Positions 8,998 to 18,311 of a DNA stretch of 64,000 nucleotides are shown one piece after another. Every line of letters starts with the position of its first letter. Position 1 is the stretch's first letter. This stretch comes from Dehalococcoidia bacterium (lineage in GTDB: Bacteria; Chloroflexota; Dehalococcoidia; Dehalococcoidales; RBG-16-60-22): the NCBI GenBank assembly GCA_030615035.1, contig JAUXAC010000004.1, positions 1-64,000 on the forward strand. Reading direction: 5' to 3'. The position numbers were made by a program, and so were the translations under genes. The notes beneath the pieces were generated by a model, which saw only the letters and a list, made by a program, of their open reading frames with translations, was not told the origin of the DNA and searched no databases.

Positions 8998-10593
8998 ATG
9001 GGTTGGAACAAGACCAAAAAAACAAAAACTCATCCTAGAGAGCGGCTTTTCCGAGAAGAAGGCACTATTATCAAAGACTGGGGCGGTAGGCTACCAATCG
9101 CCCTTATTTATCCAAACTCCTACTACCTAGGCATGTCCAACCTGGGAATTCATGCCGTCTACAAGCTCCTAAATAGCTATGAGGAGGTTGTTTGTGAAAG
9201 AGCCTTCTGGGAAAAAGAGAGACAAGACAAAACTACTTTGTCTCTGGAATCGCAGCGACCGCTTTCAGATTTCGCTATCCTGGCTTTTTCTATCTCCTAC
9301 GAGCTTGACTATTTCAATGTTGTGCAGATTTTAAGAGCCAGTGGCATACCCTTATATGCGGCTGAGCGTGATGAAAGGCATCCAGTAGTTATCGCCGGTG
9401 GTCCCTGCATTACCGCCAACCCCATACCCCTGTCTCCATTTTTTGATTGCCTGTGCATTGGTGAGGCAGAGTCGATACTCCCCGTCATGCTTCCCATGCT
9501 ATCTAAAGGTATCGGCAGTAAGCGAGATGAGCTACTGAAAGCTCTAGCTTCACTACCCGGCGTATACGTCCCGCAATACTCCAGGACTCCCGTGGTCCGC
9601 CAGTGGGTAACAAATCTAGATGACTTCCCGGTTACCTCCGTCATACTGACTCCAGACACCGAACTAGGTGATTTATACCTTATTGAGGTGGAGCGGGGTT
9701 GTAACTGGGGTTGCCGTTTTTGCCTGGTCAGCACCAGCTTTAGCCCCATGCGCTTTCGTTCAATGGAGAAGCTAGTAGAACAGGCCAAGCAAGGACTTAA
9801 ATATAGAAGACGCCTGGGACTGGTCGGACCGGCTGTTGCCGACCACCCCCAGCTAGAGGAACTACTGGTTGGGCTGCGACAGTCGGGGGCAGAGTTTTCC
9901 CTCAGCTCACTGCGAGCAGGTCGTCTCCCCGACAGAGTATTGGTGGAAATAGCTAAAGGTGGAGCACGGACTATCACCCTTGCCCCTGAAGCTGGCTCCC
10001 AGCGCCTGCGCCAGGTTATCAAGAAGAGTATCGGTGAGGACGATATTTTAGAGTCCATTGGCACACTTGCTGAGCAGAGGATAAAGCAGCTCAAGCTCTA
10101 CTTCATGATTGGTCTGCCTTCGGAGGCTGATGAGGATATAGAGGAAATTGTGAACCTGACCCTTAAGTGCAAAGACATCCTTGATAGGCGACAGAGCGGC
10201 ACCCGCCTCACGCTCAATATTGCTCCCTTTGTGCCCAAGGCGGGCACACCCTTCCAATGGCTGCCCATGGTACCTGTCCAGACACTTAATCACCGTCTCT
10301 CCCTACTCAAAAACAGTCTGCCACCAAAAGGGGTTAAGCTCAAAAGTGAAAGCCCCGCCTGGAGTCAGGTGCAGGGGGTCCTAGCCCGAGGCGATGTCAG
10401 AGTCGCCGAGGTGCTGGCTAGTATGGAAGAGGTGTCACTGGCTGGCTGGCGGCGGGCAGTAGAGAAATGCCGTTTGGATATTGATTTTTATGCCCAGAGG
10501 TGGGATGCCAGCCAAAAACTACCGTGGGCAGTGATAGATTCGGGAACTAAGGCAAGTTATCTTGAGTCGGAATTAAATAAGGCGGTGGGTTAA
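8998..10593 (+). CDS. B12-binding-domain radical SAM protein
   Basis: A 531-residue protein resembling the TIGR03960-type radical SAM proteins. Residues 1-190 form a Rossmann-like, B12-binding-type N-terminal domain (IALIYPNSYYLGMSNLG, then VIAGGPCITANP). The radical SAM core carries the 4Fe-4S motif CNWGCRFC near residue 236, followed by a TIM-barrel region and GLPSEADEDI. The enzyme should generate a 5'-deoxyadenosyl radical, but the substrate is unknown. Some relatives are fused or adjacent to a DUF2344 domain that is absent here. It is probably co-transcribed with the NYN gene. Confidence 0.85.
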   Translation: MGWNKTKKTKTHPRERLFREEGTIIKDWGGRLPIALIYPNSYYLGMSNLGIHAVYKLLNSYEEVVCERAFWEKERQDKTTLSLESQRPLSDFAILAFSISYELDYFNVVQILRASGIPLYAAERDERHPVVIAGGPCITANPIPLSPFFDCLCIGEAESILPVMLPMLSKGIGSKRDELLKALASLPGVYVPQYSRTPVVRQWVTNLDDFPVTSVILTPDTELGDLYLIEVERGCNWGCRFCLVSTSFSPMRFRSMEKLVEQAKQGLKYRRRLGLVGPAVADHPQLEELLVGLRQSGAEFSLSSLRAGRLPDRVLVEIAKGGARTITLAPEAGSQRLRQVIKKSIGEDDILESIGTLAEQRIKQLKLYFMIGLPSEADEDIEEIVNLTLKCKDILDRRQSGTRLTLNIAPFVPKAGTPFQWLPMVPVQTLNHRLSLLKNSLPPKGVKLKSESPAWSQVQGVLARGDVRVAEVLASMEEVSLAGWRRAVEKCRLDIDFYAQRWDASQKLPWAVIDSGTKASYLESELNKAVG

Positions 10594-10777
10594 AAGACTC
10601 CTAAAAAATTTGTTATCACCCTCACCCCCTTTGTCCCCCTCTCCCTTGGCCGAGATGTACGAAAGGCAAAACTTTTAACAAGACTTTTACTTTGGTCTAT
10701 TAAAAAGGTTCCTTTTTCCACACTAAACATTCTGACGTAATGTTATGGGGTCTCTCACCAACACCACTCCCCTCCCC

Positions 10778-10801
10778 AAGTCGTAACTACATTCGGTACG
10801 C
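10778..10801 (+). repeat. Direct repeat, left copy (flanks methyltransferase gene)
   Basis: A 24-base element starting AAGTCGTAACTACATTC matches 11445-11468 at 21 of 24 positions and in the same orientation. The 10594-10777 stretch before it holds a short repeat fragment (CACCCTCACCCCC) and nothing else recognisable. Confidence 0.6.
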
Positions 10802-10836
10802 ATATGGGCTCTTTTTATTTCAGGGTATTAGTTCTT

Positions 10837-11361
10837 TCAAATTAAAAAGGGTATAAATCTTTTTGTTTCTTTCATATATGCGGTATATTCGGCACCAAAC
10901 TTCTGAATATTCTCTTTTTCCTCAACCATTGCGGTAGCTATCAAGAAAATGGTAGCAATCAAAACCAAAGTTATAGAAAAAAGGGAAAAATCTTTAAAGA
11001 AAATTCCCCAGTTCAATGACATTAGTGAACTGTAGAGAGGATGGCGGATATACTTATAGATTCCTCTCTTTACTAGTACGGTAGTGGTCTCAATTCCATG
11101 CTCCGGCCTACCAATCTTATGAAGTAGATAGAAACCTTGAATAACTAAAATAAGTGAACATAAGAGCAATAACCATGAGACAATCTGCATAGCCGAAAAG
11201 GTGTTACGGAACCAGTAATCCATATTTAAAAAGAGCAACCATAGTATTGACTGGAAGGCAAAAAATACATAAAAGTCGTGGGAGTGTCTTTGCCTAAGAT
11301 ATTTTAAAAATAAAATGAGAATACCGATGGATACGATGATAAAAATGGCTATCTTGAACAT
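10837..11361 (-). CDS. Isoprenylcysteine carboxyl methyltransferase (ICMT) family membrane protein
   Basis: A 174-residue protein with four to five membrane helices and the family signature GIYKYIRHPLYSS near residue 103, followed by a second acidic motif EEKENIQKFGAEYTAYM. This is the SAM-binding part of ICMT/PEMT-type methyltransferases. Bacterial members methylate diverse lipophilic or small substrates, and the substrate cannot be told here. The gene is isolated and flanked by a pair of 24-bp direct repeats, which may mark an insertion. Confidence 0.85.
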   Translation of the reverse strand: MFKIAIFIIVSIGILILFLKYLRQRHSHDFYVFFAFQSILWLLFLNMDYWFRNTFSAMQIVSWLLLLCSLILVIQGFYLLHKIGRPEHGIETTTVLVKRGIYKYIRHPLYSSLMSLNWGIFFKDFSLFSITLVLIATIFLIATAMVEEKENIQKFGAEYTAYMKETKRFIPFLI

Positions 11362-11590
11362 AACAGTAACTTAACTATTAAACTACGTCTGGTAAATTAT
11401 ACAACAAACATATACTATCTTAACTATGCTAACTGTCCTCTCTAAAGTCATAACTACATTCCGCACGCCCAGGGGTTTATAAAGTAACAAACTGACGCTT
11501 TGTATACCTGTGCCGCTTCACATATCCTGAATATGCAACAGAAGTCCGTAATGTCACATTCTGGCTAAATGTTCAGTAAACTTGAAGTCC
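11362..11590. other. Intergenic stretch with no recognisable gene
   Basis: The stretch between the methyltransferase gene and the UxaA-type genes holds the second direct repeat at 11445-11468. I see no open frame with family similarity and no RNA gene. Confidence 0.5.
11445..11468 (+). repeat. Direct repeat, right copy
   Basis: AAGTCATAACTACATTCC followed by GCACGC matches 10778-10801 with three differences. Together the two copies bracket the methyltransferase gene. Confidence 0.6.
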
Positions 11591-11619
11591 TTGACAGAGC
11601 TAGGTCAGACGACTAAAGT
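11591..11619 (+). promoter_or_regulatory. Promoter of the UxaA-type gene pair
   Basis: TTGACA (11591-11596) and TAAAGT (11614-11619) are spaced by 17 bases, 58 bases before the start codon of the first gene. Confidence 0.6.
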
Positions 11620-11676
11620 ATCCATTAGTGATTTGGGATGCTCTCCGGTAAAGAGATGTAATGAGTTCCCCAAGAA

Positions 11677-11991
11677 GTGATTGAATTGAAACAGAAAGCA
11701 GTCATTCTGAATTACAGGGATAATGTGGCTACTTCTCTTGCCAACCTAAAGGCTGGGGATACTTTAGAACTCGAGGTCAGCGGAAAGATCCGAGCAATAA
11801 AGCTGACTACCGATGTCCCTTTCGGTCACAAGTTCAGCTTATCCAGAATAGAACCTAACTCGCCGGTGATTAAGTATGGTGAGGTGATTGGCATTGCCAC
11901 CGCTATCATAAAGCCTGGCGACTATGTTCATATACACAACGTGGTCAGTACTCGGGGGCGGGGTGATTTATCGGGGGGGTGTATAAAGTGA
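11677..11991 (+). CDS. UxaA-type dehydratase/lyase small subunit (SAF domain)
   Basis: A 104-residue SAF-fold domain protein similar to the N-terminal part of altronate/galactarate dehydratases and to the small subunit of sulfolactate sulfo-lyase (SuyA). Visible features are DNVATSLANLKAGDTLEL, the PFGHKFSL segment and GDYVHIHNV near the C-terminus. It starts at GTG. The next gene overlaps its stop codon, so the two chains are probably made in equal amounts as a heteromeric enzyme. The substrate is probably a sugar acid or 2-hydroxy acid, not determined. Confidence 0.85.
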   Translation: MIELKQKAVILNYRDNVATSLANLKAGDTLELEVSGKIRAIKLTTDVPFGHKFSLSRIEPNSPVIKYGEVIGIATAIIKPGDYVHIHNVVSTRGRGDLSGGCIK

Positions 11992-13148
11992 GCTTTCTAG
12001 GTTATCGGCGTCAGAATGGTTCTGTAGGTACTAGAAACTACATCGGTATTATTTCCACGGTGGGCTGCGCCAACGACGTAACCTGGTGGATATCCCAACA
12101 GGTCAAAGGTTCCACCCCGTTTATTCACAGTCAGGGTTGTGCTCAAACCCAGCCAGACCTTGACATAGTGACCCGAACCCTTATTTGCTTGGGCTGGAAT
12201 CCTAATCTAGCCGGGGTGCTGGTGGTAAGTCTAGGCTGTGAGTCAGTGTCAGCTGACAAGATAGCTGAGGGTATTGCTGAGTCGGGCAAGCCTGTGAAAA
12301 AAATAGTAATTCAAAAAGTAGGGGGTTCTACGGCCGCCGTGGCTCAGGGCTCTCTACTCGCCCAAGCTATGGCAATAGAGGCTTCCAGAATAAGAAGAGA
12401 AGAGTTCCCTGACTCGGAGTTGGTAGTGGGTGTGAAGTGTGGTGCTTCAGATACCACTTCAGGTCTGCTTTCAAACCCGGCAACCGGAGCCGCCTGCGAT
12501 TTGGTAATCGATAACGGTGGCACCTGTATATTCGGGGAGACCACAGAATTCATGGGGGCTGAGCATATCCTCGCTCGTCGAGCAGCTACTGCCCAGGTGG
12601 CAAACAAAATCATGGATATTGTGGCCCGAATGGAGAGAAGGGCCACCGCCATGGGATTTGACATGAGGGGTGGGCAGCCTACTCGTGGCAATATTGCTGG
12701 AGGACTCACCACCATCGAGGAGAAATCTTTGGGTGCCATAGCCAAGGGGGGCACCAAGACCATCAAGGAAGTCTATGAGTATGGAGAGCGGCCTCAGGGC
12801 AAGGGATTATTCATAGTTGATTCGCCAGGGAGAGAGTTGGAATTCCTTACTGCCCTAGCAGCGGCCGGAGCTCAGGTCATCATCTTCAGCACCGGGTTAG
12901 GTGCCCCACAGGGGTTCCCCTTTATCCCCGTCATTAAGGTTACCGCTAACCCGATTACCTATGAACGGCTCCCGGAACATCTAGATGTATTTGTCGAGCT
13001 AGCAGAGGAAGCCAGCACCGCTATTGCCCGGGCAGCGAAGGCTCTATATCAAGAAACCCTCGCTGTGGCTTCGGGGAAGCAGACCAAGGCTGAGACGATA
13101 GGCTACGGTAACTTCCCTAACATTTTCACCATCGGTCCCGTGCTTTAG
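11988..13148 (+). CDS. UxaA-type dehydratase/lyase large subunit
   Basis: A protein of about 386 residues matching the catalytic C-terminal part of UxaA/GarD and SuyB. Conserved cysteines and glycines that may ligate metal are visible in STVGCAND, HSQGCAQTQ and VSLGCE, followed by VGVKCGASDTTSGL and a KGGTKTIKEVYEYG segment. The GTG at 11988 overlaps the upstream stop codon (GTGA). An alternative GTG is at 11979. With its partner it would remove water or sulfite from a hydroxy acid. No sugar-acid regulator or transporter is nearby to narrow the substrate. Confidence 0.88.
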   Translation: MSFLGYRRQNGSVGTRNYIGIISTVGCANDVTWWISQQVKGSTPFIHSQGCAQTQPDLDIVTRTLICLGWNPNLAGVLVVSLGCESVSADKIAEGIAESGKPVKKIVIQKVGGSTAAVAQGSLLAQAMAIEASRIRREEFPDSELVVGVKCGASDTTSGLLSNPATGAACDLVIDNGGTCIFGETTEFMGAEHILARRAATAQVANKIMDIVARMERRATAMGFDMRGGQPTRGNIAGGLTTIEEKSLGAIAKGGTKTIKEVYEYGERPQGKGLFIVDSPGRELEFLTALAAAGAQVIIFSTGLGAPQGFPFIPVIKVTANPITYERLPEHLDVFVELAEEASTAIARAAKALYQETLAVASGKQTKAETIGYGNFPNIFTIGPVL

Positions 13149-13324
13149 CTGTCTTATCAGCACAGAGAAGATAGGGCTGCGAGTATGCTTAAATTGTCGC
13201 AACTGATGCGGGGGCAAAACTAGCCGCCGGTTTCCCGTATCTTCCGATTGATTGCACAAAATGACGAAATGTGCAATGGCAGGCACAAAACAAACCTGAA
13301 ATTCCAGAGGCTTTTTGACGATGG

Positions 13325-14176
13325 TTAAGAGCCAAAGATTATTTGATGTATCTTCTCGCTAATAATCAGAGGGTCTTTACGCTGCCAGATATTTCTCCCT
13401 ACCGCTATTCCTACTGCCCCTGCTGTTAAAGCATCTTTTACTCTTGAAAGGAATCCTTCATCTGTTTTAGTCATTGGACCACCAGACATAACTACTTTGG
13501 TTGGGAAAGCTGACTGCACTACCCACCGAAAACTCTCTGGAGAGCCAGTATATTTGACTTTTACTATATCTGCCCCCAGTTCCAGGCCTATTCTTGCTCC
13601 GTAAGCTACTATAGAAGGAGTTTCATCTATAGCCAGATTTGCTTCTTCTTGCTCTTCCAATGCTATTTTAAGAGTTTTTGAAGCTGATCTTCTATCAAAA
13701 AGAGATTTGCCCCGCGGATACATCCATCCTATGACGGGAACGCCTTTTCTATGGGCTTCTCTAATTATTCTTGAAAACTCCTTCTGCATTTCATCTTCAT
13801 ATTTTGATCCTGAATAAACTGTATAACCCACCGCAGTCGCACCCAACTCAAGGGCATCTTCCACCGAGTAGAGTTGGGGGGAATAAGGCTCTTCTTCGGT
13901 ACAGAGTTCTGATGTCCCGTTTAGTTTTAGAATTAGCGGAACCTTTGAATCCCGTATTTCAGATTCGTATTTCTCGGCTAGCCCGGCATGCAATACTATT
14001 CCAGTAAATTTTCCTCTTTTGGCTATATCCAAAATATATTCAAAATTTGCGCTTTCCGGATGCTCCACAAAATCTCTTGGTCCGTGCTCAAAGCCCTGGT
14101 CATAAGCTAATATCATTGCCCTGCCGCCTGGCATTATTTTTGTTTTTTGTTCTTCCAATTCTTGTTCTTGTTTCAC
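13325..14176 (-). CDS. Class I fructose-bisphosphate aldolase, DhnA/archaeal type
   Basis: A 283-residue aldolase of the DhnA family. The catalytic lysine is probably in ADIVKVKYTG near residue 209, and the phosphate-binding loop is in VVMSGGP and GAVGIAVGRNIWQ. AYDQGFEHGP near residue 24 is the typical N-terminal block. GTG start behind AGGAGG. It lies 10 bases after a phosphofructokinase gene on the same strand. The pair would make and cleave fructose 1,6-bisphosphate, which favours the glycolytic role over the related aminodideoxy-heptulosonate synthase role. Confidence 0.9.
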   Translation of the reverse strand: MKQEQELEEQKTKIMPGGRAMILAYDQGFEHGPRDFVEHPESANFEYILDIAKRGKFTGIVLHAGLAEKYESEIRDSKVPLILKLNGTSELCTEEEPYSPQLYSVEDALELGATAVGYTVYSGSKYEDEMQKEFSRIIREAHRKGVPVIGWMYPRGKSLFDRRSASKTLKIALEEQEEANLAIDETPSIVAYGARIGLELGADIVKVKYTGSPESFRWVVQSAFPTKVVMSGGPMTKTDEGFLSRVKDALTAGAVGIAVGRNIWQRKDPLIISEKIHQIIFGS

Positions 14177-14186
14177 TTTTCACCTC

Positions 14187-15236
14187 CTAACCAAAGAATA
14201 TTTCTGCTATCCGATAGGCATTCAGATTTACTGTTTTGATTCCATCTGCCACCTTTTCTAAAAGAACACTGGTAATTCTATTCCCCTTTAGAGCGGTCAT
14301 CTCTCCATATTTCTTATCTCGGATAAGTTCGACCGCTTTTACTCCAAAAGCTGTAGCCAGGCTTCGGTCGTATGCCACCGGAGTCCCTCCTCTTTGAATA
14401 TAGTCCAGAGAGGAAACTCTGGTCTCAAGACCTGTTTTTCCCTCAATGATTTCCCCCAGGACGTTTCCTATCCCTCCCAGTCTAAACGCCATTTCGTTCT
14501 TCGATATGTCAAAGATATGCCTTCCTATAGTTTTTCCTTCTAACTCCGTTCCTTCTGCCACGACAATAACACTAAAGGTTGCACCCCTCCGATACCTCAC
14601 TTTCAGCATTCGGCACAGTTCTTCTATCTTTTCCTTATCCAGAGGAATTTCAGGGATAAGGATGGCATCTGCTCCATTAGCCATCCCGGCATAGGTAGCA
14701 ATCCAACCTGCTTTGCGCCCCATTACTTCAAGAAGCATTACCCGATGATGGCTTTCTGCAGTGGAACGAAGCCTATCCAGAGCCTCAGTGGCAATCTGGA
14801 CGGCAGTTTGAAACCCTATCGTGTAATTGGTTTCTTTCACATCATTATCAATGGTTTTAGGTATCCCCACCACCGGGAGACCCATTTTAAATAATTTACT
14901 AGTTATACTTAAGGTACCTTCACCGCCCATAACCACCAGTGCTTCTAATCCTAGTTTCTCGAATCCATTAAAAATTAGCTGGGGTCCATTTTCAATCTGG
15001 AAGGGACTTAATCTTGAAGTTCCCAAGATTGTTCCTCCCCTGTCAATGATTCCTGAGGTATTTTTTCTATCTAATATCTTATTTTCATCGTCAATTAAAC
15101 CATTCCAGCCATTTCGAATGCCTATCACTTTATAATCCATTTGGATTGCTGTTTTTGCAGTCGCTCTGATTGCAGCATTAAGACCCGGGCAATCTCCGCC
15201 TCCAGTCAAAATGCCGAGTCTTTTCCTCTCTTCCAT
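14187..15236 (-). CDS. pfkA: 6-phosphofructokinase
   Basis: A 349-residue protein of the PfkA family. The start is placed at 15236, where GGAGGTTGAAA precedes ATG and the protein begins MEERKRLGILTGGGDCPGLN; the longer open frame adds an unrelated extension. MGGEGTLS and IPKTIDNDV mark the nucleotide/PPi site and the catalytic Asp. Glycine in GGEGT is typical of ATP-dependent enzymes, whereas lysine in PKTIDND is typical of PPi-dependent or group III enzymes, so the phosphoryl donor is uncertain. It is in an operon with the aldolase. Confidence 0.93.
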   Translation of the reverse strand: MEERKRLGILTGGGDCPGLNAAIRATAKTAIQMDYKVIGIRNGWNGLIDDENKILDRKNTSGIIDRGGTILGTSRLSPFQIENGPQLIFNGFEKLGLEALVVMGGEGTLSITSKLFKMGLPVVGIPKTIDNDVKETNYTIGFQTAVQIATEALDRLRSTAESHHRVMLLEVMGRKAGWIATYAGMANGADAILIPEIPLDKEKIEELCRMLKVRYRRGATFSVIVVAEGTELEGKTIGRHIFDISKNEMAFRLGGIGNVLGEIIEGKTGLETRVSSLDYIQRGGTPVAYDRSLATAFGVKAVELIRDKKYGEMTALKGNRITSVLLEKVADGIKTVNLNAYRIAEIFFG

Positions 15237-15302
15237 TTTCAACCTCCTAATATTAAAGACCTGTTTTAATTTCGCATGTATGTCGTCAGCAAATAGGGGC
15301 AT

Positions 15303-15562
15303 TTTGCCACACGAAACAATGGACGCTTAGCAATCAATGCAAAGCCCCAGTCAATGACAGTACTATTATAGCTTTTCTTGCTTCTAATGTCTTGTTTCTG
15401 GCATCTTTTGGTCTCGGTCTGACGATAATGATGGGAGGCAAGGACTTGCCTGATCCAGGGTACACTTTTTAGCGGTTTGTCGACTCTTTTGTAGTACAAG
15501 CATCGTCTCTTTTTGCAAAGGCAATCCATCTATGCTGATGTAATGTTCACCTCCTCTTATGA
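15303..15562. other. Intergenic stretch, no convincing gene
   Basis: Two overlapping minus-strand frames of 61 and 87 codons exist here, but neither has a good ribosome binding site, family similarity or typical composition. GGAGGTGAAC at 15543-15552 (minus) is not followed by a usable start. I leave the stretch unassigned. Confidence 0.4.
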
Positions 15563-15591
15563 TTGACAAGGCTTCAGGAATAGAATAACCT
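15563..15591 (+). promoter_or_regulatory. Possible promoter of the 15638 gene
   Basis: TTGACA (15563-15568) is followed after 17 bases by TAACCT (15586-15591), 46 bases before the start codon. The -10 match is moderate. Confidence 0.4.
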
Positions 15592-15637
15592 ACGTACTAA
15601 CCGGTGTAAAGAATACCGTATCTACCGAGGAGGGAAT

Positions 15638-16045
15638 ATGATTGAGCGAGTTCATGAGCATATAATTACCGAACTCCAGCAGAACGCGCGCACTGACACG
15701 ATCTTCATCCTGACCGCAATCCTTCTCAATCTTATCGCTCTAGGGGTTAATTCAGCTGTTGCTAGTGAAAGGGACACCGACACCACTACATGGATAGTGT
15801 TCTCCACGTTTGTCTGCCTGGTGATAGTAGTCAACTTTGTTGTAGTAATTGGGTTGTTAAAAGGAAAGGAAACGAGGACAAAGCTGATAAATGGGTTACT
15901 TAAAATGTACAAGGACCAAGGTGTAGAAGGATACTATGACGTTTCTCTTTTAAGCAGCTACAGCACCAGATATAATTTGTTCCTTCTCGCGGTCGTTGCC
16001 ACAGGCCTCATAGCCATTGTGGTACCTTCTGTTCTCATTGTATGA
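15638..16045 (+). CDS. Hypothetical membrane protein, three or four helices
   Basis: A 135-residue protein. An N-terminal charged helix (residues 1-18) is followed by hydrophobic segments at about 21-42, 50-73 and 112-135, and a cytoplasmic loop with KGKETRTKLINGLLKMYKD. CGAGGAGGGAAT precedes the ATG. The layout (short N-terminal helix, membrane hairpin, loop, C-terminal helix) recalls small signalling-linked membrane proteins, but I do not recognise a family. Confidence 0.65.
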   Translation: MIERVHEHIITELQQNARTDTIFILTAILLNLIALGVNSAVASERDTDTTTWIVFSTFVCLVIVVNFVVVIGLLKGKETRTKLINGLLKMYKDQGVEGYYDVSLLSSYSTRYNLFLLAVVATGLIAIVVPSVLIV

Positions 16046-16077
16046 TCTGAGAGCGCAGCCGAGGCGCTGGCTCAGTA

Positions 16078-18282
16078 TTAACCCAAGATTTTCTGCAGGC
16101 TCCCCCGCCATACCGACTCAACTTGCTGCAGAGGAAGGTCTATGCAGCCCTCAATAATAAACCGCCTACCTCCCACCACCCCCAATCTGGTTACAGGCAC
16201 TCGACTGGCAGCAGCCATCTCTTCCAGCCATCGAACCTTCTCTGGCTTTACCGAGACTACAATCCTTGACTGCACTTCCCCAAACAGGGTGGCATCCAGC
16301 CTACCCTTAAAGCGCCACCCCCCTCCCTTGAAACCAAGCCCATTTCTCAAGCAGCACTCAGCCAAGGTAATCACCAAACCGCCGTCAGAGCAGTCATGAG
16401 CCGAACTAATAACTCCCCGCCTGATAGCCTTCAGGCAACAAGATTGCAGCCGCTTTTCCAGGTCGAGGTCAATATCAGGTCTACCCCTGACCAGACCATG
16501 AACCAGTTCGAGGTACTCGCTTCCTCCCAACCCACCACTATCGAGGTCACTGCCCAATAAAAATACCTGGTCACCTTCATCGATAAAGCCCATATCACAG
16601 CGTCGGTCTACATTCTCAATCAGACCCACCATGCCACACAATGGCGTGGGATAGATCGCCCCCTCCGCTGACTCGTTATACAGGCTAACATTGCCACTAA
16701 TAACCGGCACACCCAGCTTCCGGCAAGCACTGCTTATGCCACGAATGCACTCTTTGAGCTGGTAATAAACGTCCTTTCTTTCCGGATTCCCCAGGTTAAG
16801 AGAATCAGTAACAGCCAGTGGTCTGGCACCGGTGCACACCAGATTTCGTGCGCCTTCAGCCACAGCTATAGCCCCACCGGCATAAGGGTTAAGATAGCAA
16901 TAACGTCCATTTCCGTTTACAGTGAAGGAAAGGGCTTTACCACTCTCCTTTACCCGCAGCAGCACTCCACCATCGCCGCCAGGAGGTACAAGGGCAGCTT
17001 TACCGCCAGAGGCAGAGTGTTGAAATATCCACTCCCGGCTACAAATATTAGGTGAGGTCAGCAACCGGAGAAAAACCGATTGAGCCTCGTTGAGAGTAAG
17101 GTCAGGGATATCTTTTAGTTCCAACGACTGAATCTCTCCCAACCAGCTCGGCTTCCTAACCCGGTATTGATACAATGGTGGGTCAATGAGTAGTTTTACC
17201 GGGGCTTCAGCTGCCACCACGTCACCCTCTTTAATTCTGGCCAGCCCATCATCAGTAACCTGCCCAATGATACTGCAGTCCAGTCCCCAACGATGGAACA
17301 GGTCTGACACCTTATCCTCACAGCCTTTCTTAACTATTATTAGCATCCGCTCCTGCGTTTCAGAAAGCATAATCTCATACGGTGTCATTCCTGCCTCCCG
17401 ACAAGGCACCTTAAGCATATCAAGTTCAACACCGTTACCAGCCCTAGCTACTGTTTCCACCGCTGAAGAGGTCAAGCCAGCAGCACCTAAATCCTGCATG
17501 CCCACCAGCCAGTCGGTGTCAGCCAACTCCAGGCAGGCCTCAATAAGTAGCTTCTCCAGAGCCGGGTCACTGGCTTGAACGGCGGTACTCGGCTCAGCCT
17601 CAGCCTCAAATGTTCTTGACGCCAACCCTGACGCCCCATGAACCCCGTCCCTGCCGGTTTCAGCACCGACTATCATTATTGGGTTACCCACGCCGCTGGC
17701 TCTAGCCCTGACCAATTTATTAACCGCCACGATACCCACGCACATAGCATTAACCAACGGATTGTTTGAATATGAGCTAGAAAAATAGACCTCACCGGCG
17801 ACAGTAGGAATACCCAGCTTATTCGCATAATCGGTAAAACCAACCACCACCCTACTGAATAGATAATTATTACGGGAGCTACCTAAAGGACCAAAACGCA
17901 CGGAATCAATGGCAGCAATAGGGCGAGCCCCCAGTGTCAGAATGTCCCTGGCTACTCCACCATACCCACTGGCTGCCCCTTGATAGGGCTCAATAGCCGA
18001 GGGGTGATTATGAGACTCAATCTTCATTACCACTGCCAGCCCATCACCAATATCCACCACACCAGCATTCTCAGCCCCGATGTCAGCCAGTACCCTCTTA
18101 TCTATAGGTGGGAAGAACTTGAATAGCGACTTAGAATGTTTATAGCCACAATGCTCGCTCCACAGGGAGCCAAACATGCCTATTTCCGTAATTGTAGGTT
18201 CCCGACCGAGCCTACGAACTATGAGCTCATACTCTGCTTCACTTAAAGCAAGTTCATCCAGTATCTGCTTGTCAATTGCCAT
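16078..18282 (-). CDS. purL: Phosphoribosylformylglycinamidine synthase, PurL subunit
   Basis: A 734-residue small-type PurL, the synthetase component of the fourth step of purine synthesis, which works with PurQ and PurS (not in the window). The N-terminal block EHCGYKHSK (residues 44-52), the ATP/Mg motif SHNHPSAIEPYQGAASGYGG near 90-110 and the second half-domain beginning near residue 410 with ASGGKAALVPPG are visible. GGAGGGTC precedes the ATG. The leader carries a long inverted repeat that could attenuate transcription. Confidence 0.97.
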   Translation of the reverse strand: MAIDKQILDELALSEAEYELIVRRLGREPTITEIGMFGSLWSEHCGYKHSKSLFKFFPPIDKRVLADIGAENAGVVDIGDGLAVVMKIESHNHPSAIEPYQGAASGYGGVARDILTLGARPIAAIDSVRFGPLGSSRNNYLFSRVVVGFTDYANKLGIPTVAGEVYFSSSYSNNPLVNAMCVGIVAVNKLVRARASGVGNPIMIVGAETGRDGVHGASGLASRTFEAEAEPSTAVQASDPALEKLLIEACLELADTDWLVGMQDLGAAGLTSSAVETVARAGNGVELDMLKVPCREAGMTPYEIMLSETQERMLIIVKKGCEDKVSDLFHRWGLDCSIIGQVTDDGLARIKEGDVVAAEAPVKLLIDPPLYQYRVRKPSWLGEIQSLELKDIPDLTLNEAQSVFLRLLTSPNICSREWIFQHSASGGKAALVPPGGDGGVLLRVKESGKALSFTVNGNGRYCYLNPYAGGAIAVAEGARNLVCTGARPLAVTDSLNLGNPERKDVYYQLKECIRGISSACRKLGVPVISGNVSLYNESAEGAIYPTPLCGMVGLIENVDRRCDMGFIDEGDQVFLLGSDLDSGGLGGSEYLELVHGLVRGRPDIDLDLEKRLQSCCLKAIRRGVISSAHDCSDGGLVITLAECCLRNGLGFKGGGWRFKGRLDATLFGEVQSRIVVSVKPEKVRWLEEMAAASRVPVTRLGVVGGRRFIIEGCIDLPLQQVESVWRGSLQKILG

Positions 18283-18311
18283 AAGACCCTCCTTCTAACT
18301 TTATAAAAATA

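Noticed and set aside
9309..10094. 261-codon minus-strand frame inside the radical SAM gene
   Set aside because: It mirrors the codon structure of the radical SAM gene, has no ribosome binding site and reads as low-complexity Ser/Arg-rich sequence.
15384..15569. Small minus-strand gene upstream of pfkA
   Set aside because: There is no suitable ribosome binding site before its ATG, composition is not coding-like and no family is recognised.
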